NCBI GenBank assembly: GCA_044425815.1
Contig: JAWXVA010000001.1
Coordinates: 71,571 to 135,570, forward strand
DNA from: CAUPWF01 sp044425815
GTDB lineage: Bacteria > Bacillota > Clostridia > Lachnospirales > Lachnospiraceae
Reading direction: 5' to 3'
Length of the DNA stretch: 64,000 nucleotides
In this document: positions 35,287 to 44,614 of the stretch, piece after piece
Numbering within the stretch: position 1 is the first letter of the stretch
Layout of the letters: each line of letters begins with the position of its first letter
The notes under the pieces: generated by a model
What the model was told of the DNA's origin: nothing
The model's database searches: none
The model's input: only the letters and a program-made list of their open reading frames with translations
Translations under genes and position numbers: made by a program

Positions 35287-36432
35287 ATGAATAAAAAAGA
35301 AGTGTTAGAGATAAGAAAACAATTTTCGCCGGCTAATTGCGCAATTACTCGTATTTGTGGGTGCTATGTGAATCATGAGAAGGAGAAAGTCACAGAGTGG
35401 ATGAATGCCTTTCTTTCGTTGCCAGAGGAAGAAGAGTTTAAGTATTTTGAGATGTTTAAGAAGACGCTTTCAGGAACAATAGGGAAGAATTTATTACATA
35501 TGGAATTTCCATTAGAGCAGGAGCGAGAAGAAGGTACGCAGACATTTTTATTGAAATTAAGAAATAGCAAGTTACAAGATGAAATGTTATTAGCAGAATT
35601 TTATGATAAGGTGATAGCGAGTTATGAATATGCAGAGAATTATTATATTGTATTGATGCATGCGGTATATGATATACCAAGTAAGTCAAGGGATGGACTT
35701 ATGATGGAGGATGCCTCAGACTATATGTATGAGCATATCCTGTGTAGTATTTGTCCAGTGAATTTGTCGAAACCGGGGCTTAGCTATAATACAGAGAATA
35801 ATTTGATAACAGAGCGTACAAGAGATTGGATAGTTGATGCACCGATGAAGGGATTTTTATTTCCAGCATTTACGGATAGAAATACTGATATTCATAGCGT
35901 TATGTATTACTCAAAGAAACCAGAAGAATTACAAGGCGGATTTATCGACACGGTATTAGGAAGTAAAATACCGATGACGGCAGGTGATCAGAAAGATAAT
36001 TTTAATATGGTATTAGAAGATACACTGGGAGAACAGTGTGACTATGAAATCATAAGAAATGTGCATGAAAATCTCAATGAATTGTTAGAGGAGAATAAAG
36101 ACAATCCAGAACCAATAGAACTATCAAAGCCAGATGTGAAGCGGTTATTAGAGCATAGTGGAGTAACGCAGGAGCAACTAGAGACATTTGACCAACAGTA
36201 TGAAATGATTGTAGGAGAGAAGCAAACCCTGATGGCGACGAATATTGCAGAACCGAAGAAGTTTCAAATACAGACACCTGATGTAATGATTAAGGTGAAT
36301 CCAGAACGTACAGATTTGGTTGAGACAAGGATGATAGACGGGCGCCAATGTTTGGTGATACCAGTGGATGACCATATAGAAGTGAATGGAGTGAATGTAA
36401 AGACGATCAGTCAAGATGTATTTGCAGAATAA
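35287..36432 (+). CDS. DUF4317 family protein
   Basis: A 381-aa soluble protein of the DUF4317 family, found in Lachnospiraceae and relatives. Recognisable family segments are the N-terminal MNKKEVLEIRKQFSPANCAI, RICGCYV, MHAVYDIPSKSRDG, CSICPVNLSKPGL and FLFPAFTDRNTDIH. There is no signal peptide or membrane span. The function is unknown and no catalytic motif is visible. AAGAGAG lies before the ATG. It is part of the group driven from 34920. Confidence 0.88.
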   Translation: MNKKEVLEIRKQFSPANCAITRICGCYVNHEKEKVTEWMNAFLSLPEEEEFKYFEMFKKTLSGTIGKNLLHMEFPLEQEREEGTQTFLLKLRNSKLQDEMLLAEFYDKVIASYEYAENYYIVLMHAVYDIPSKSRDGLMMEDASDYMYEHILCSICPVNLSKPGLSYNTENNLITERTRDWIVDAPMKGFLFPAFTDRNTDIHSVMYYSKKPEELQGGFIDTVLGSKIPMTAGDQKDNFNMVLEDTLGEQCDYEIIRNVHENLNELLEENKDNPEPIELSKPDVKRLLEHSGVTQEQLETFDQQYEMIVGEKQTLMATNIAEPKKFQIQTPDVMIKVNPERTDLVETRMIDGRQCLVIPVDDHIEVNGVNVKTISQDVFAE

Positions 36433-36484
36433 TTCATAAGAGAACAGTTATTTAGAAGGGCAGTTAGCTCGAGAGGGAATAAAA

Positions 36485-38137
36485 ATGAAAATTAATATTA
36501 GTAAAGAATATACACCTAAAATTGTAGAGGTAATGAAAGACTATTCGAAGGAACAATTTGGAAAAGACGTAGTGGCGGGAGTAATCGTTGCGATTATCGC
36601 ATTACCATTATCGATTGCATTGGCACTTGCTTCAGGAGTGTCGCCAGAACAAGGTTTGTATACAGCGATTTTTGCGGGGTTTGTGATTGCATTATTCGGG
36701 GGAAGCAGAGTTCAGATATCAGGGCCGACAGCAGCATTTGCGACTATCGTGGCAGGAATAGTTGCAACGAAAGGAATTGCAGGACTAGCAACAGCGACTA
36801 TTATGGCGGGAATTATCTTGGTACTGATGGGAATTTGTAAATTTGGATATTTAATCAAATTTATTCCGATTACAATTGTAACGGGATTTACCACAGGAAT
36901 AGCAGTAACGATCGTCATTGGACAGATTAAAGATTTTATGGGGCTTACTTACACGGACACGCCAATTGAAACGATTGAGAAATTAGAAGCTTGTCTAGGG
37001 GCGTTGTCGACGGTAAATATTATGGCGCTTGTCGTAGGGATGATTTCGTTGGTTATTCTGATTGCATGGCCGAAGATCAATGCAAAAATACCAGCATCTT
37101 TGATAGCCGTGATTGCGGGAATTGCGATTGTGAAATTCGGGAACTTAGAAGTGAATACAATTGGAAGTCTTTATGTGATTTCGAATCAACTACCAACACC
37201 ATCGCTTCCGGATATGAATTATGATTTGGTAAGTAGCCTATTACCGGATGCATTTACAATAGCAGTTTTAGCAGCAATTGAATCATTATTATCATCGGTT
37301 GTTTCAGATGGTATGATAGGAGATAGACATAATCCGAATGCGGAGTTAATAGCGCAGGGTGCAGGAAATATCACTTCAGCATTGTTTGGAGGGATTCCAG
37401 CGACAGGAGCAATTGCAAGAACGGCAGCGAATGTAAAGAATGGTGGACGCTCGCCGATATCAGGGATGGTTCATTCAATAGTGTTAGTATTAATTCTTGT
37501 AATATTAATGCCATATGCAGCTTTAATACCAATGCCTACAATTGCAGCTATCTTATTTGTGGTGGCATATAATATGTCTGAATGGAGAGAATTTTTATCA
37601 TTGATTAAGAAAGCTCCAAAAAGTGACAGTATTGTTCTTGTAGTAACATTTATATTAACAGTAGTATTTGATTTAGTAGTAGCAATTGAATTAGGATTAT
37701 TACTAGCAGCAATTTTATTGATTAAAAGAATGTCAGAAGTTACAGACGTCAAAGAATGGACTTATGACACTAGTGTGAATGACGAATTAAAATCAGTGCC
37801 AAAGGGAACCCTTGTTTATGAAATGGAAGGTCCGATGTTCTTTGCGGCTGCGGACAAGATTATGAAAGTATATAAAGATAAGCATACTAAGGTCATTATC
37901 TTGCGTATGAGAAATGTTCCATCTATGGATATGTCAGCACTCCGTCAGATGGAAGCACTGTTAAAGGTATGCAAGAAACAGGGGATTATCTTACTGTTTT
38001 CACATGTGGCAGAGCAACCAATGCGTGTAATGGAGAAAAGTGGATTTGTAGAGGAAGTAGGGCTTAAGAACTATTGTACCCATATTGATGATGCATTAGC
38101 AAGAGCAGAAAAGTTCTGTAAAAGGTCAGAAAGATAA
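36485..38137 (+). CDS. SulP family anion transporter with STAS domain
   Basis: A 550-aa transporter of the SulP/SLC26 family, carrying sulfate, bicarbonate or a similar anion. The membrane part (about residues 25-420) has the family segments GVIVAIIALPLSIALALASGVSPEQGLYTAI, VQISGPTAAFATIVAGI, and the GHxxNPNAELIAQGAGNI-like DRHNPNAELIAQGAGN. A cytoplasmic STAS domain (about residues 440-545) ends the protein, with VIILRMRNVPSMDMSAL. The anion is not determinable here. A dUTPase gene follows after 17 nt. Confidence 0.93.
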   Translation: MKINISKEYTPKIVEVMKDYSKEQFGKDVVAGVIVAIIALPLSIALALASGVSPEQGLYTAIFAGFVIALFGGSRVQISGPTAAFATIVAGIVATKGIAGLATATIMAGIILVLMGICKFGYLIKFIPITIVTGFTTGIAVTIVIGQIKDFMGLTYTDTPIETIEKLEACLGALSTVNIMALVVGMISLVILIAWPKINAKIPASLIAVIAGIAIVKFGNLEVNTIGSLYVISNQLPTPSLPDMNYDLVSSLLPDAFTIAVLAAIESLLSSVVSDGMIGDRHNPNAELIAQGAGNITSALFGGIPATGAIARTAANVKNGGRSPISGMVHSIVLVLILVILMPYAALIPMPTIAAILFVVAYNMSEWREFLSLIKKAPKSDSIVLVVTFILTVVFDLVVAIELGLLLAAILLIKRMSEVTDVKEWTYDTSVNDELKSVPKGTLVYEMEGPMFFAAADKIMKVYKDKHTKVIILRMRNVPSMDMSALRQMEALLKVCKKQGIILLFSHVAEQPMRVMEKSGFVEEVGLKNYCTHIDDALARAEKFCKRSER

Positions 38138-38154
38138 TTCGAGGAGAAGAGAAT

Positions 38155-38667
38155 ATGCAAAAAATAGCAAAATTTCATAAAGTATCATATAAACAGTTTG
38201 AAGCAGGGTTTGTGGACGCATTTCCAGAACAGGCTAGTAGTGTTAGTGAAATTTATGAGAATATTAAATTACCAAAACGTGCAACTACAGGTTCGGCGGG
38301 CTATGATTTCTATACACCGATTGCACTCGTAATAGCACCTGGAGAAACGGTGAAAATACCGACAGGAATTCGTTGTGAAATGGAAGAAAATTGGGTGCTT
38401 AAGTGTTATCCAAGAAGTGGATTGGGATTCAAATTCCGATTACAACTCAATAATACGGTGGGAATTATAGATAGTGATTATTTCTACTCAGACAATGAAG
38501 GTCATATCTTTGCGAAATTGACAAATGATACAAATGAAGGAAAGATAGTAGAGCTAGAGGCTGGTAGTGGATTTATGCAAGGCATCTTTGTAGAGTATGG
38601 AATTACGGTAGATGATGATGCAACAGAGATACGAAATGGTGGATTTGGAAGTACAAGTAAGAACTAG
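38155..38667 (+). CDS. dut: dUTP diphosphatase (trimeric type)
   Basis: Hydrolyses dUTP to dUMP, keeping uracil out of DNA. The 170-aa protein shows motif 1 (GSAGYDFYTP), motif 2 (PRSGLGFK), motif 3 (NTVGIIDSDYF), and motif 5 at the C-terminus (NGGFGSTSKN), which closes the active site. Motif 3 continues into a short insertion (YSDNEGHIFAKL) and motif 4 is changed to GSGFMQGIF, which differs from the common GxRIAQ form. The core residues remain, so activity is expected. GAGGAG lies 8 nt before the ATG; it follows the SulP gene by 17 nt. Confidence 0.9.
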   Translation: MQKIAKFHKVSYKQFEAGFVDAFPEQASSVSEIYENIKLPKRATTGSAGYDFYTPIALVIAPGETVKIPTGIRCEMEENWVLKCYPRSGLGFKFRLQLNNTVGIIDSDYFYSDNEGHIFAKLTNDTNEGKIVELEAGSGFMQGIFVEYGITVDDDATEIRNGGFGSTSKN

Positions 38668-38680
38668 AAAAAATAAAAGC

Positions 38681-38710
38681 GATTGAAGATGTTTTTTAAT
38701 AGGAATAATA
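38681..38710 (+). promoter_or_regulatory. Possible sigma-G-like promoter before the SpoVAF-like gene
   Basis: GATTG (38681-38685) and AATAATA (38704-38710) are 18 nt apart, matching 4 of 5 and 6 of 7 positions of the Bacillus sigma-G consensus. The same arrangement precedes the DUF1540 gene at 16271. It is weak evidence in AT-rich DNA, but fits a forespore gene. Confidence 0.3.
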
Positions 38711-38713
38711 TGG

Positions 38714-38761
38714 CTACTCTTCGAGAATACTAAATATTAGTATTTTAGGAGGGTAGTTTTT
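38714..38761 (+). promoter_or_regulatory. Hairpin containing the ribosome binding site of the SpoVAF-like gene
   Basis: The inner stem AATACTAA (38726-38733) with TTAGTATT (38737-38744) has a 3-nt loop. The outer stem CTACTCTTC (38714-38722) with GGAGGGTAG (38748-38756) pairs fully if two G-U pairs are allowed. Five T and then the ATG follow. The ribosome binding site AGGAGGG is inside the outer stem. It could terminate dut transcription or mask translation of the next gene. Confidence 0.7.
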
Positions 38762-40117
38762 ATGTTGATAAAAATCAAGGAATCTATATTAGAAAATAAA
38801 AAAGAAATGGGTAGAATTTTACCACTAGAAAAAAGTTTTGATTTATTACAACGAGATATAATTGTAGGTGGTAGAACAAGCATTTTATACTTCGTAGATG
38901 GATTTACGAAGGATGAAGCACTGATGAAAATTATGCCCGCACTATTTGCGGCTACAGAAAATAACATGCCCTTAACAGTAGAAGAATTTACAGAACTGTA
39001 TTTGCCTTATGCAGAAATCGATTTTTTGACAGACTATGAAACAGTAGTTAAAAATATTTTGTCCGGAGTCACCTGTTTATTTATTGATAAATATGATACA
39101 TGTATTGCTATCGATTGTAGAACTTATCCTGCTAGAAGTGTAGAAGAACCACAGAAAGATAAATCTTTACGTGGGTCGCGGGATGGATTTGTAGAAACAA
39201 TTGTATTTAATACGGCATTAATACGTCGGAGGATTCGTAGTCCGAAGTTGGTCATGGAGATGAAAGAAGTAGGAAATATGTCCAAGACAGATATCGCAAT
39301 CTGTTATATCGAGGATCGTGTAAATCAAGAAGTTCTGAATAAAATTTTATACAAATTAGATGAGATTACGGTAGATGCACTTCCAATGAACCAACAGAGC
39401 TTAGCAAATGAATTATATACAAGAAAGTGGTTCAATCCGTTTCCTAAATTTAAGTTTACAGAAAGACCAGACACAACGGCAGCATGTCTGCTAGAAGGAA
39501 AAGTAGTGATACTGGTAGATAATTCACCATCAGCAATGATTCTCCCAACCTCTATTTTGGATTTGGTAGAAGAGGCAAACGACTACTATTTCCCGACTAT
39601 TACAAATGTATATTTAAAATTGACTAGGATGATTATTACAGTTGTCACATTATTTTTGACTCCCTTCTTTGTATTATTAACACAGAATCCACAGTGGGTA
39701 CCGCCAGCATTGGAATTTATTCTAATCCAAGATACAGTAAACGTCCCGATTGTATTGCAATTGCTTATACTAGAGTCGTCGATAGATGGATTGAAATTAG
39801 CGGCGATTAACACACCGAATATGTTGAGTACACCTCTTAGCATAGTGGCAGGGATTGTATTAGGACAGTTTTCCGTATTATCAGGTTGGTTTAATGCAGA
39901 AATTATGTTGTATATGGCTTTTGTAGCAGTGGCAAATTACACCCAACCTAATTTCGAATTAGGATATGCATTAAAGTTTATGCGCCTTTTACTTTTGATA
40001 TTGACAGGACTCTTTGGACTTTGGGGATTTATCATAGGCACAGTTATTACACTTGTTTCGGTGATGTTTAATCGGACATTGACAGGAAGAAGCTATCTCA
40101 ATGTCAGTAAAAATTAA
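38762..40117 (+). CDS. GerA/SpoVAF-family spore germination protein
   Basis: A 451-aa protein of the GerA-A/SpoVAF family, placed in the inner spore membrane and involved in the germination response. The cytoplasmic N-terminal half has KSFDLLQRDIIVGGR and LYFVDGF, typical of the SpoVAF side, and the family hallmark RGSRDGFVET. The C-terminal half has about five spans with ESSIDGLKLAAINTPNMLSTPLSIVAG. No gerB/gerC or spoVAA-AE genes accompany it, which supports a SpoVAF-like orphan rather than a nutrient receptor operon. The call between SpoVAF and GerA-A is inferred. Confidence 0.87.
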   Translation: MLIKIKESILENKKEMGRILPLEKSFDLLQRDIIVGGRTSILYFVDGFTKDEALMKIMPALFAATENNMPLTVEEFTELYLPYAEIDFLTDYETVVKNILSGVTCLFIDKYDTCIAIDCRTYPARSVEEPQKDKSLRGSRDGFVETIVFNTALIRRRIRSPKLVMEMKEVGNMSKTDIAICYIEDRVNQEVLNKILYKLDEITVDALPMNQQSLANELYTRKWFNPFPKFKFTERPDTTAACLLEGKVVILVDNSPSAMILPTSILDLVEEANDYYFPTITNVYLKLTRMIITVVTLFLTPFFVLLTQNPQWVPPALEFILIQDTVNVPIVLQLLILESSIDGLKLAAINTPNMLSTPLSIVAGIVLGQFSVLSGWFNAEIMLYMAFVAVANYTQPNFELGYALKFMRLLLLILTGLFGLWGFIIGTVITLVSVMFNRTLTGRSYLNVSKN

Positions 40118-40205
40118 TGAAAATAAATGGAAATATAAACCGTTTAATGCAAATAAGTAGAAATAAAGAGAAATAAGAAAAGAGATGAGCGTTTTTATTT
40201 TTTTG

Positions 40206-40214
40206 TGCTATAAT
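40206..40214 (+). promoter_or_regulatory. Extended -10 promoter candidate for the third MATE gene
   Basis: TGCTATAAT lies 34 nt before the MATE start codon. The region 17 nt upstream has no good -35 hexamer. Confidence 0.5.
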
Positions 40215-40247
40215 TAAATCTATGTAGAATGAATAGAGGAAGATAGC

Positions 40248-41711
40248 ATGTTAGAAAGAGATGAATCGAAAGAAAATATAAAAATAGATAGTGAGAATTT
40301 CGAAGGGGCTATACAAGGAACACAGAGTGATGATAGTACATCTAAAGTACAAGAAAATAAGCTTGGGACGGAAAGTCTGAATAGGCTTATTTTGATTATG
40401 GGCATACCGTCCATGGCAGCACAATTGGTCAATCTACTTTATAATATTGTAGATCGAATTTATATTGGTCATATTGAAGGTTATGGAGATGTAGCACTTA
40501 CAGGAATAGGAGTGACCTTTCCGATTATCACGTTGATTACTGCGTTCACCTCTTTTGCGGGATCAGGGGGTGCACCAATAGCAGCGATGGAATTGGGGAA
40601 GAAAAACGCGAAAGGAGCCGAAAAAGTAGTAGGTACTAGCGTAGCAATGTTACTTACTTTTGCAGTGACATTGACCCTGTTTTTTCAGATATTTAAGACT
40701 CCGATTCTCTATGCTTTTGGTGCAAGTGATGCAACGATAGGATATGCTTCAGATTATATAACCATATATTTAATGGGAACTATTTTTGTGCAACTAGCTA
40801 TTGGACTTAATCCGTATATTAGCGCACAAGGAAATTCAAAGATAGCTATGCTATCGGTGTTTATTGGGGCAGGAATTAATATTATTTTAGATCCTATTTT
40901 GATTTTCGGTTTTGGATTGGGTGTACAAGGAGCAGCAATTGCTACGATTGTATCACAGGCCTGCAGCGCATTGTGGGTAGTGAAATTCCTATCTTCGAAA
41001 AAGAGTCTTATTTTGCTACAACGAAAAAATATTAGGCTAAAGAAATCCATGGTGCAGAAAATCGCCTCACTTGGTATTTCGCCATTTATTATGGGAAGTA
41101 CAGAGAGTTTGGTGACGATAACATTGAATTCAGGATTGCAAAAATACGGAGGAGATGTGTATGTGGGCTCTATGTCGATTCTATTGAGTTGTATGCAAAT
41201 CGTCATGGTACCAACACAAGGACTGTCATCTGGAATTCAACCAATTCTTAGTTATAATTATGGAGCAGGTAATCGAGAACGAGTAGTAGGTGGAATTAAG
41301 CGATTATTGATTCTTTGCATTGGGTTTATTATGTCAATAAGTAGTATTGCACTTTTTGCACCGCAAGTATTAGTAGGGTTATTTACTAGCAACCAAGAAT
41401 TATTTGATTTGACAGTTGAAATGATGCCGATTTTTTTCACGGGAACATTCACAATAGGAATACTTATGGGGTGTCAAGGTACATTCTTAGCACTAGGGCA
41501 AGCACGAATCTCGCTTACGATTGCATTGTTACGTAAAGTGATTTTATTAGTGCCGTTGGCTATTATACTTCCGAATTTTTTTGGAGTAAGAGGAATATAC
41601 TATGCAGAACCAATAGCAGATATTTCAGCATCTATCATAGCCGCTACCTTGTTTGTGATTTTTATAAGAAAAATTTTGCAAAATTGTGGTGGGAATGGTA
41701 AAATAAAGTAA
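40248..41711 (+). CDS. MATE family efflux transporter (third of three)
   Basis: A 487-aa MATE transporter resembling the MepA branch. A hydrophilic N-terminal extension of about 40 acidic residues (MLERDESKENIKIDSENF ...) precedes twelve spans. Family segments are GIPSMAAQLVNLLYNIVDRIYIGHI and GSGGAPIAAMELGKKNAKGAE in the first half and GIQPILSYNYGAGNRERV in the second. The long polar N-terminus is unusual among the three MATE proteins here. The gene has its own promoter candidate and a strong terminator, so it forms a single unit. Confidence 0.93.
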   Translation: MLERDESKENIKIDSENFEGAIQGTQSDDSTSKVQENKLGTESLNRLILIMGIPSMAAQLVNLLYNIVDRIYIGHIEGYGDVALTGIGVTFPIITLITAFTSFAGSGGAPIAAMELGKKNAKGAEKVVGTSVAMLLTFAVTLTLFFQIFKTPILYAFGASDATIGYASDYITIYLMGTIFVQLAIGLNPYISAQGNSKIAMLSVFIGAGINIILDPILIFGFGLGVQGAAIATIVSQACSALWVVKFLSSKKSLILLQRKNIRLKKSMVQKIASLGISPFIMGSTESLVTITLNSGLQKYGGDVYVGSMSILLSCMQIVMVPTQGLSSGIQPILSYNYGAGNRERVVGGIKRLLILCIGFIMSISSIALFAPQVLVGLFTSNQELFDLTVEMMPIFFTGTFTIGILMGCQGTFLALGQARISLTIALLRKVILLVPLAIILPNFFGVRGIYYAEPIADISASIIAATLFVIFIRKILQNCGGNGKIK

Positions 41712-41715
41712 TGTA

Positions 41716-41747
41716 AACCTCGTTCTTATTTAAGAACGAGGTTTTAT
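41716..41747 (+). terminator. Intrinsic terminator after the third MATE gene
   Basis: AACCTCGTTCTTA (41716-41728) pairs perfectly with TAAGAACGAGGTT (41731-41743), and a short T-rich run follows. It also marks the left border of the four-gene unit that starts at 41807. Confidence 0.85.
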
Positions 41748-41806
41748 AATTCATAAGAATGAGAAAGTTGCGATGAAGGATTTTGTTATGTTTATAGAGG
41801 TGATAT

Positions 41807-42739
41807 ATGCATAAAGTAATTAGAAGAGTGCTAAGGGCATGTTCTGTAGATAGCGTAAATGTAGAAGAAGCAAGAAAAATTGCAGATCTGAAAGCAATAG
41901 GATTTAGCAAATTTTTCCATAAGAAAATAGATACTTCGGTGAATAACGAAGGGTATGAAGTTCCAGTGAGAATATTTTTTCCGGATAAAGAGACGATGCG
42001 GCTGTGTACAGAAGGGCAAAACCAATTGCCAGTTATTATATACATACATGGTGGCGGGTGGATTACTGATGGGATTGATAATTACGAACGAATATGTGAT
42101 AAAATAGCATGCGTTACAAAGTATATGGTAATAAGCGTGGATTATCGCTTAGCACCAGAATACCGCTTCCCTATAGGGTTACAAGATTGTTATACGGTGG
42201 TAAAATCTGTTTGTACGGATACTTTTACTTATGCTATTAATACGACAGATATTACAGTGATGGGAGATAGCGCAGGTGGAAATTTAACTACAGTGGTATG
42301 TATGATGGGGAGAGACCGAGATGAGTTCCAGTGTAGCAACCAGGTGTTAATCTATCCAGCGGTTGGAAATGATTATAGCGAAAATTCTCCATATGAATCT
42401 GTTCGTAGTAAAGGGAGTGGGTACGGATTGACGGCAGGAAAGATGCAGGATTATCTGACATTCTATGAGAAAAGTGAAAAAGATAGGGAGAATCCATATT
42501 TTTCACCAATCATTGCAACAGATTTAGAAAAACTACCAAGGGCTCTAGTTATCACAGCAGAGAATGATCCATTGCGAGATGAAGGAGAAATTTATGGGAA
42601 TCAATTAAAAAATGCAGGAATAGAAGTGCAGATTTATAGAATAGATGATGCAATTCACGGATACTTTGGGATGGGATTAGATGGACCTTATGTCAAAAAA
42701 ACATTGTATCTAGTGAACCGATTTTTAAAGGAGATATAA
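41807..42739 (+). CDS. Alpha/beta hydrolase, hormone-sensitive-lipase-like esterase
   Basis: A 310-aa esterase/lipase of the HSL branch. The oxyanion motif HGGGW (in IYIHGGGWITDG), the nucleophile serine in MGDSAGGNLTT, the catalytic aspartate in ITAENDPLRDEG and the histidine in DAIHGYFGM are all present. No signal peptide is seen, so it should act in the cytoplasm. It is followed after 1 nt by the DUF6320 gene, whose ribosome binding site lies in the end of this gene. Pairing of an esterase with DUF6320 suggests both act on the same acylated compound, but the substrate is unknown. Confidence 0.92.
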   Translation: MHKVIRRVLRACSVDSVNVEEARKIADLKAIGFSKFFHKKIDTSVNNEGYEVPVRIFFPDKETMRLCTEGQNQLPVIIYIHGGGWITDGIDNYERICDKIACVTKYMVISVDYRLAPEYRFPIGLQDCYTVVKSVCTDTFTYAINTTDITVMGDSAGGNLTTVVCMMGRDRDEFQCSNQVLIYPAVGNDYSENSPYESVRSKGSGYGLTAGKMQDYLTFYEKSEKDRENPYFSPIIATDLEKLPRALVITAENDPLRDEGEIYGNQLKNAGIEVQIYRIDDAIHGYFGMGLDGPYVKKTLYLVNRFLKEI

Positions 42740-42740
42740 G

Positions 42741-44570
42741 ATGAAAGACAAAAAAACAGTATCAGGAAAACAATGGAGAAAATTAGATAATGCAGCCAAA
42801 GTATTTCCAGCTACTGCAAATAGTAAAAATACAAAGGTATTCCGATTTTATTGTGAATTATATGAAGCAATCAATCCGAATTCCTTACAACAGGCATTAG
42901 ACATTACGCTAGAAAAATATCCGCTGTTTAAAACTGTTTTGCGCAGAGGGATTTTTTGGTTTTATTTAGAACGAAATGAATATCGTCCGATTGTAAAAGA
43001 AGAAAGAAAAGCTCCGTGTAGTTCTCTTTATACGAATGACCGAACAAATTATTTGTTTCGTGTGAATTATTATAAAAATAGAATTAATTTCGAAGTGTTT
43101 CATGTGCTTACAGATGGGACAGGTGCTACTCAGTTTCTAAGAGAATTGGTGAAGAACTATCTATATGTGAGATATCAAGGTATAGGTTTAGAACCAATAG
43201 CGTTACAAGAAGTAGAACCTACCTATATAGATCAAGTGAATGATGGGTTCTCAAAATATTATTCGAATGAAAATGGAAAGAGGGACAAGAATAAGAAACG
43301 AGCACATCAAATTAGAGGGATTAAGACAGAATTCGATATGCTACAAGTGGTGGAAGGGATAGTAGATACAAAAGAGATGTTAGAGAAAGCAAAAGAAAAA
43401 GGTGTATCATTGACAGTTTACCTGACAGCTATTTTCCTTTATGCGATCTATGAAGAAATGAATATAAGGCAACAAAGAAAGCCTGTTGTAATAATGGTTC
43501 CAGTGAATTTGCGTAATTTTTTTCCATCGAAATCCATGATGAATTTCTTTGGTTATATAGATCCATTTTATCGATTTCAACCACATCAAGAAAACACATT
43601 GCAGACAGTGATAGAAGCGGTGAAAGAATATTTTGACAAAGAGCTCACTGAAGAAAAAATGGCGGCACGTATGAACGCGTATACGCGACTTGAAAAGCAT
43701 CCTATTTTACGTTTAGCGCCTTTAGAAGTGAAAAACAGAGCGATCCAAGCAGGATTTGCAACCACAGGATGGGATTTGACAGCGATATTTTCAAATATGG
43801 GTGTAGTGCAAATGCCGCAAGAATATGGAGCATACATCAAACAATTCGGTGTCTTTACGAGCACACATAAAGTAGAGCTTTGTATGTGTTCTTTTAAAGA
43901 AAGAATGGTGTTGAATTTTACATCACAATATGACAGTACAAATATTCAACGTAATTTCTTTGCGATTTTAAAAGAAGAAGGAGTAGGGGTAGAAGTTACA
44001 GAAAATCAGTTTCCAGAGATTCCAGAATCGGACAAGAAAAAATTACATTTTCAACAGTGTTTAGATTTTACAAGTATTGTATTAATTGTATTTACAATTA
44101 TATTGGATATGTTATTACTTCCAGACACCGTGTGGTCGCTGTTTGGAATTGGGGCAGTAGCCAGTATGTGGATTTCTGTCAGTACAGGTTTTAGAAAGCG
44201 AAGAAATTTATTGAAAAATAGCATATGGCAATTAGTCATTTTAAGTATAGGAGCTATTATTTGGGATATTGTATGGGGGTTTCATGGGTGGTCCATTCAC
44301 TATGTGATACCAGGAATATCTATGTTGGTTATGAGTTTTATGATTATAATAACAAAAATACAGAAACTAAAGGCTGAAGAATACATGATGTATATGGTTG
44401 TGAATGCACTGTTTGGATTACTTGCAGTTCCACTATTATTAATGAGGGTTATTGTGAAACCTACTTGCTCTGTATTATCAATTGGTATGAGCGTGCTAGT
44501 TCTTAGTTTTCTATATATATTTAAAAAAAGGGAATTCTTGATAGAATTACACAAAAATTTCCACGTTTAG
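42741..44570 (+). CDS. DUF6320 protein: condensation-like acyltransferase with membrane C-terminus
   Basis: A 609-aa protein. The first about 420 residues resemble the chloramphenicol-acetyltransferase/condensation superfamily, with KWRKLDNAAKVFPA-type start (QWRKLDNAAKVFPATA) and the HxxxDG-type active site FHVLTDGTGATQFL. The last 170 residues form about six membrane spans, as in proteins called DUF6320. It may move an acyl group to a lipid or alcohol at the membrane; this is inferred from the fold only. AAAGGAG lies 7 nt before the ATG. No carrier-protein gene is nearby. Confidence 0.85.
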   Translation: MKDKKTVSGKQWRKLDNAAKVFPATANSKNTKVFRFYCELYEAINPNSLQQALDITLEKYPLFKTVLRRGIFWFYLERNEYRPIVKEERKAPCSSLYTNDRTNYLFRVNYYKNRINFEVFHVLTDGTGATQFLRELVKNYLYVRYQGIGLEPIALQEVEPTYIDQVNDGFSKYYSNENGKRDKNKKRAHQIRGIKTEFDMLQVVEGIVDTKEMLEKAKEKGVSLTVYLTAIFLYAIYEEMNIRQQRKPVVIMVPVNLRNFFPSKSMMNFFGYIDPFYRFQPHQENTLQTVIEAVKEYFDKELTEEKMAARMNAYTRLEKHPILRLAPLEVKNRAIQAGFATTGWDLTAIFSNMGVVQMPQEYGAYIKQFGVFTSTHKVELCMCSFKERMVLNFTSQYDSTNIQRNFFAILKEEGVGVEVTENQFPEIPESDKKKLHFQQCLDFTSIVLIVFTIILDMLLLPDTVWSLFGIGAVASMWISVSTGFRKRRNLLKNSIWQLVILSIGAIIWDIVWGFHGWSIHYVIPGISMLVMSFMIIITKIQKLKAEEYMMYMVVNALFGLLAVPLLLMRVIVKPTCSVLSIGMSVLVLSFLYIFKKREFLIELHKNFHV

Positions 44571-44614
44571 ATAGTGGTATCAAAAGAGCATAGTAAGACA
44601 GGGGGAGAAAAGGG

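Noticed and set aside
11314..41711. Three MATE genes as a recent duplication
   Set aside because: The proteins differ strongly in sequence and N-terminal length and lie far apart, so they are ordinary paralogues.
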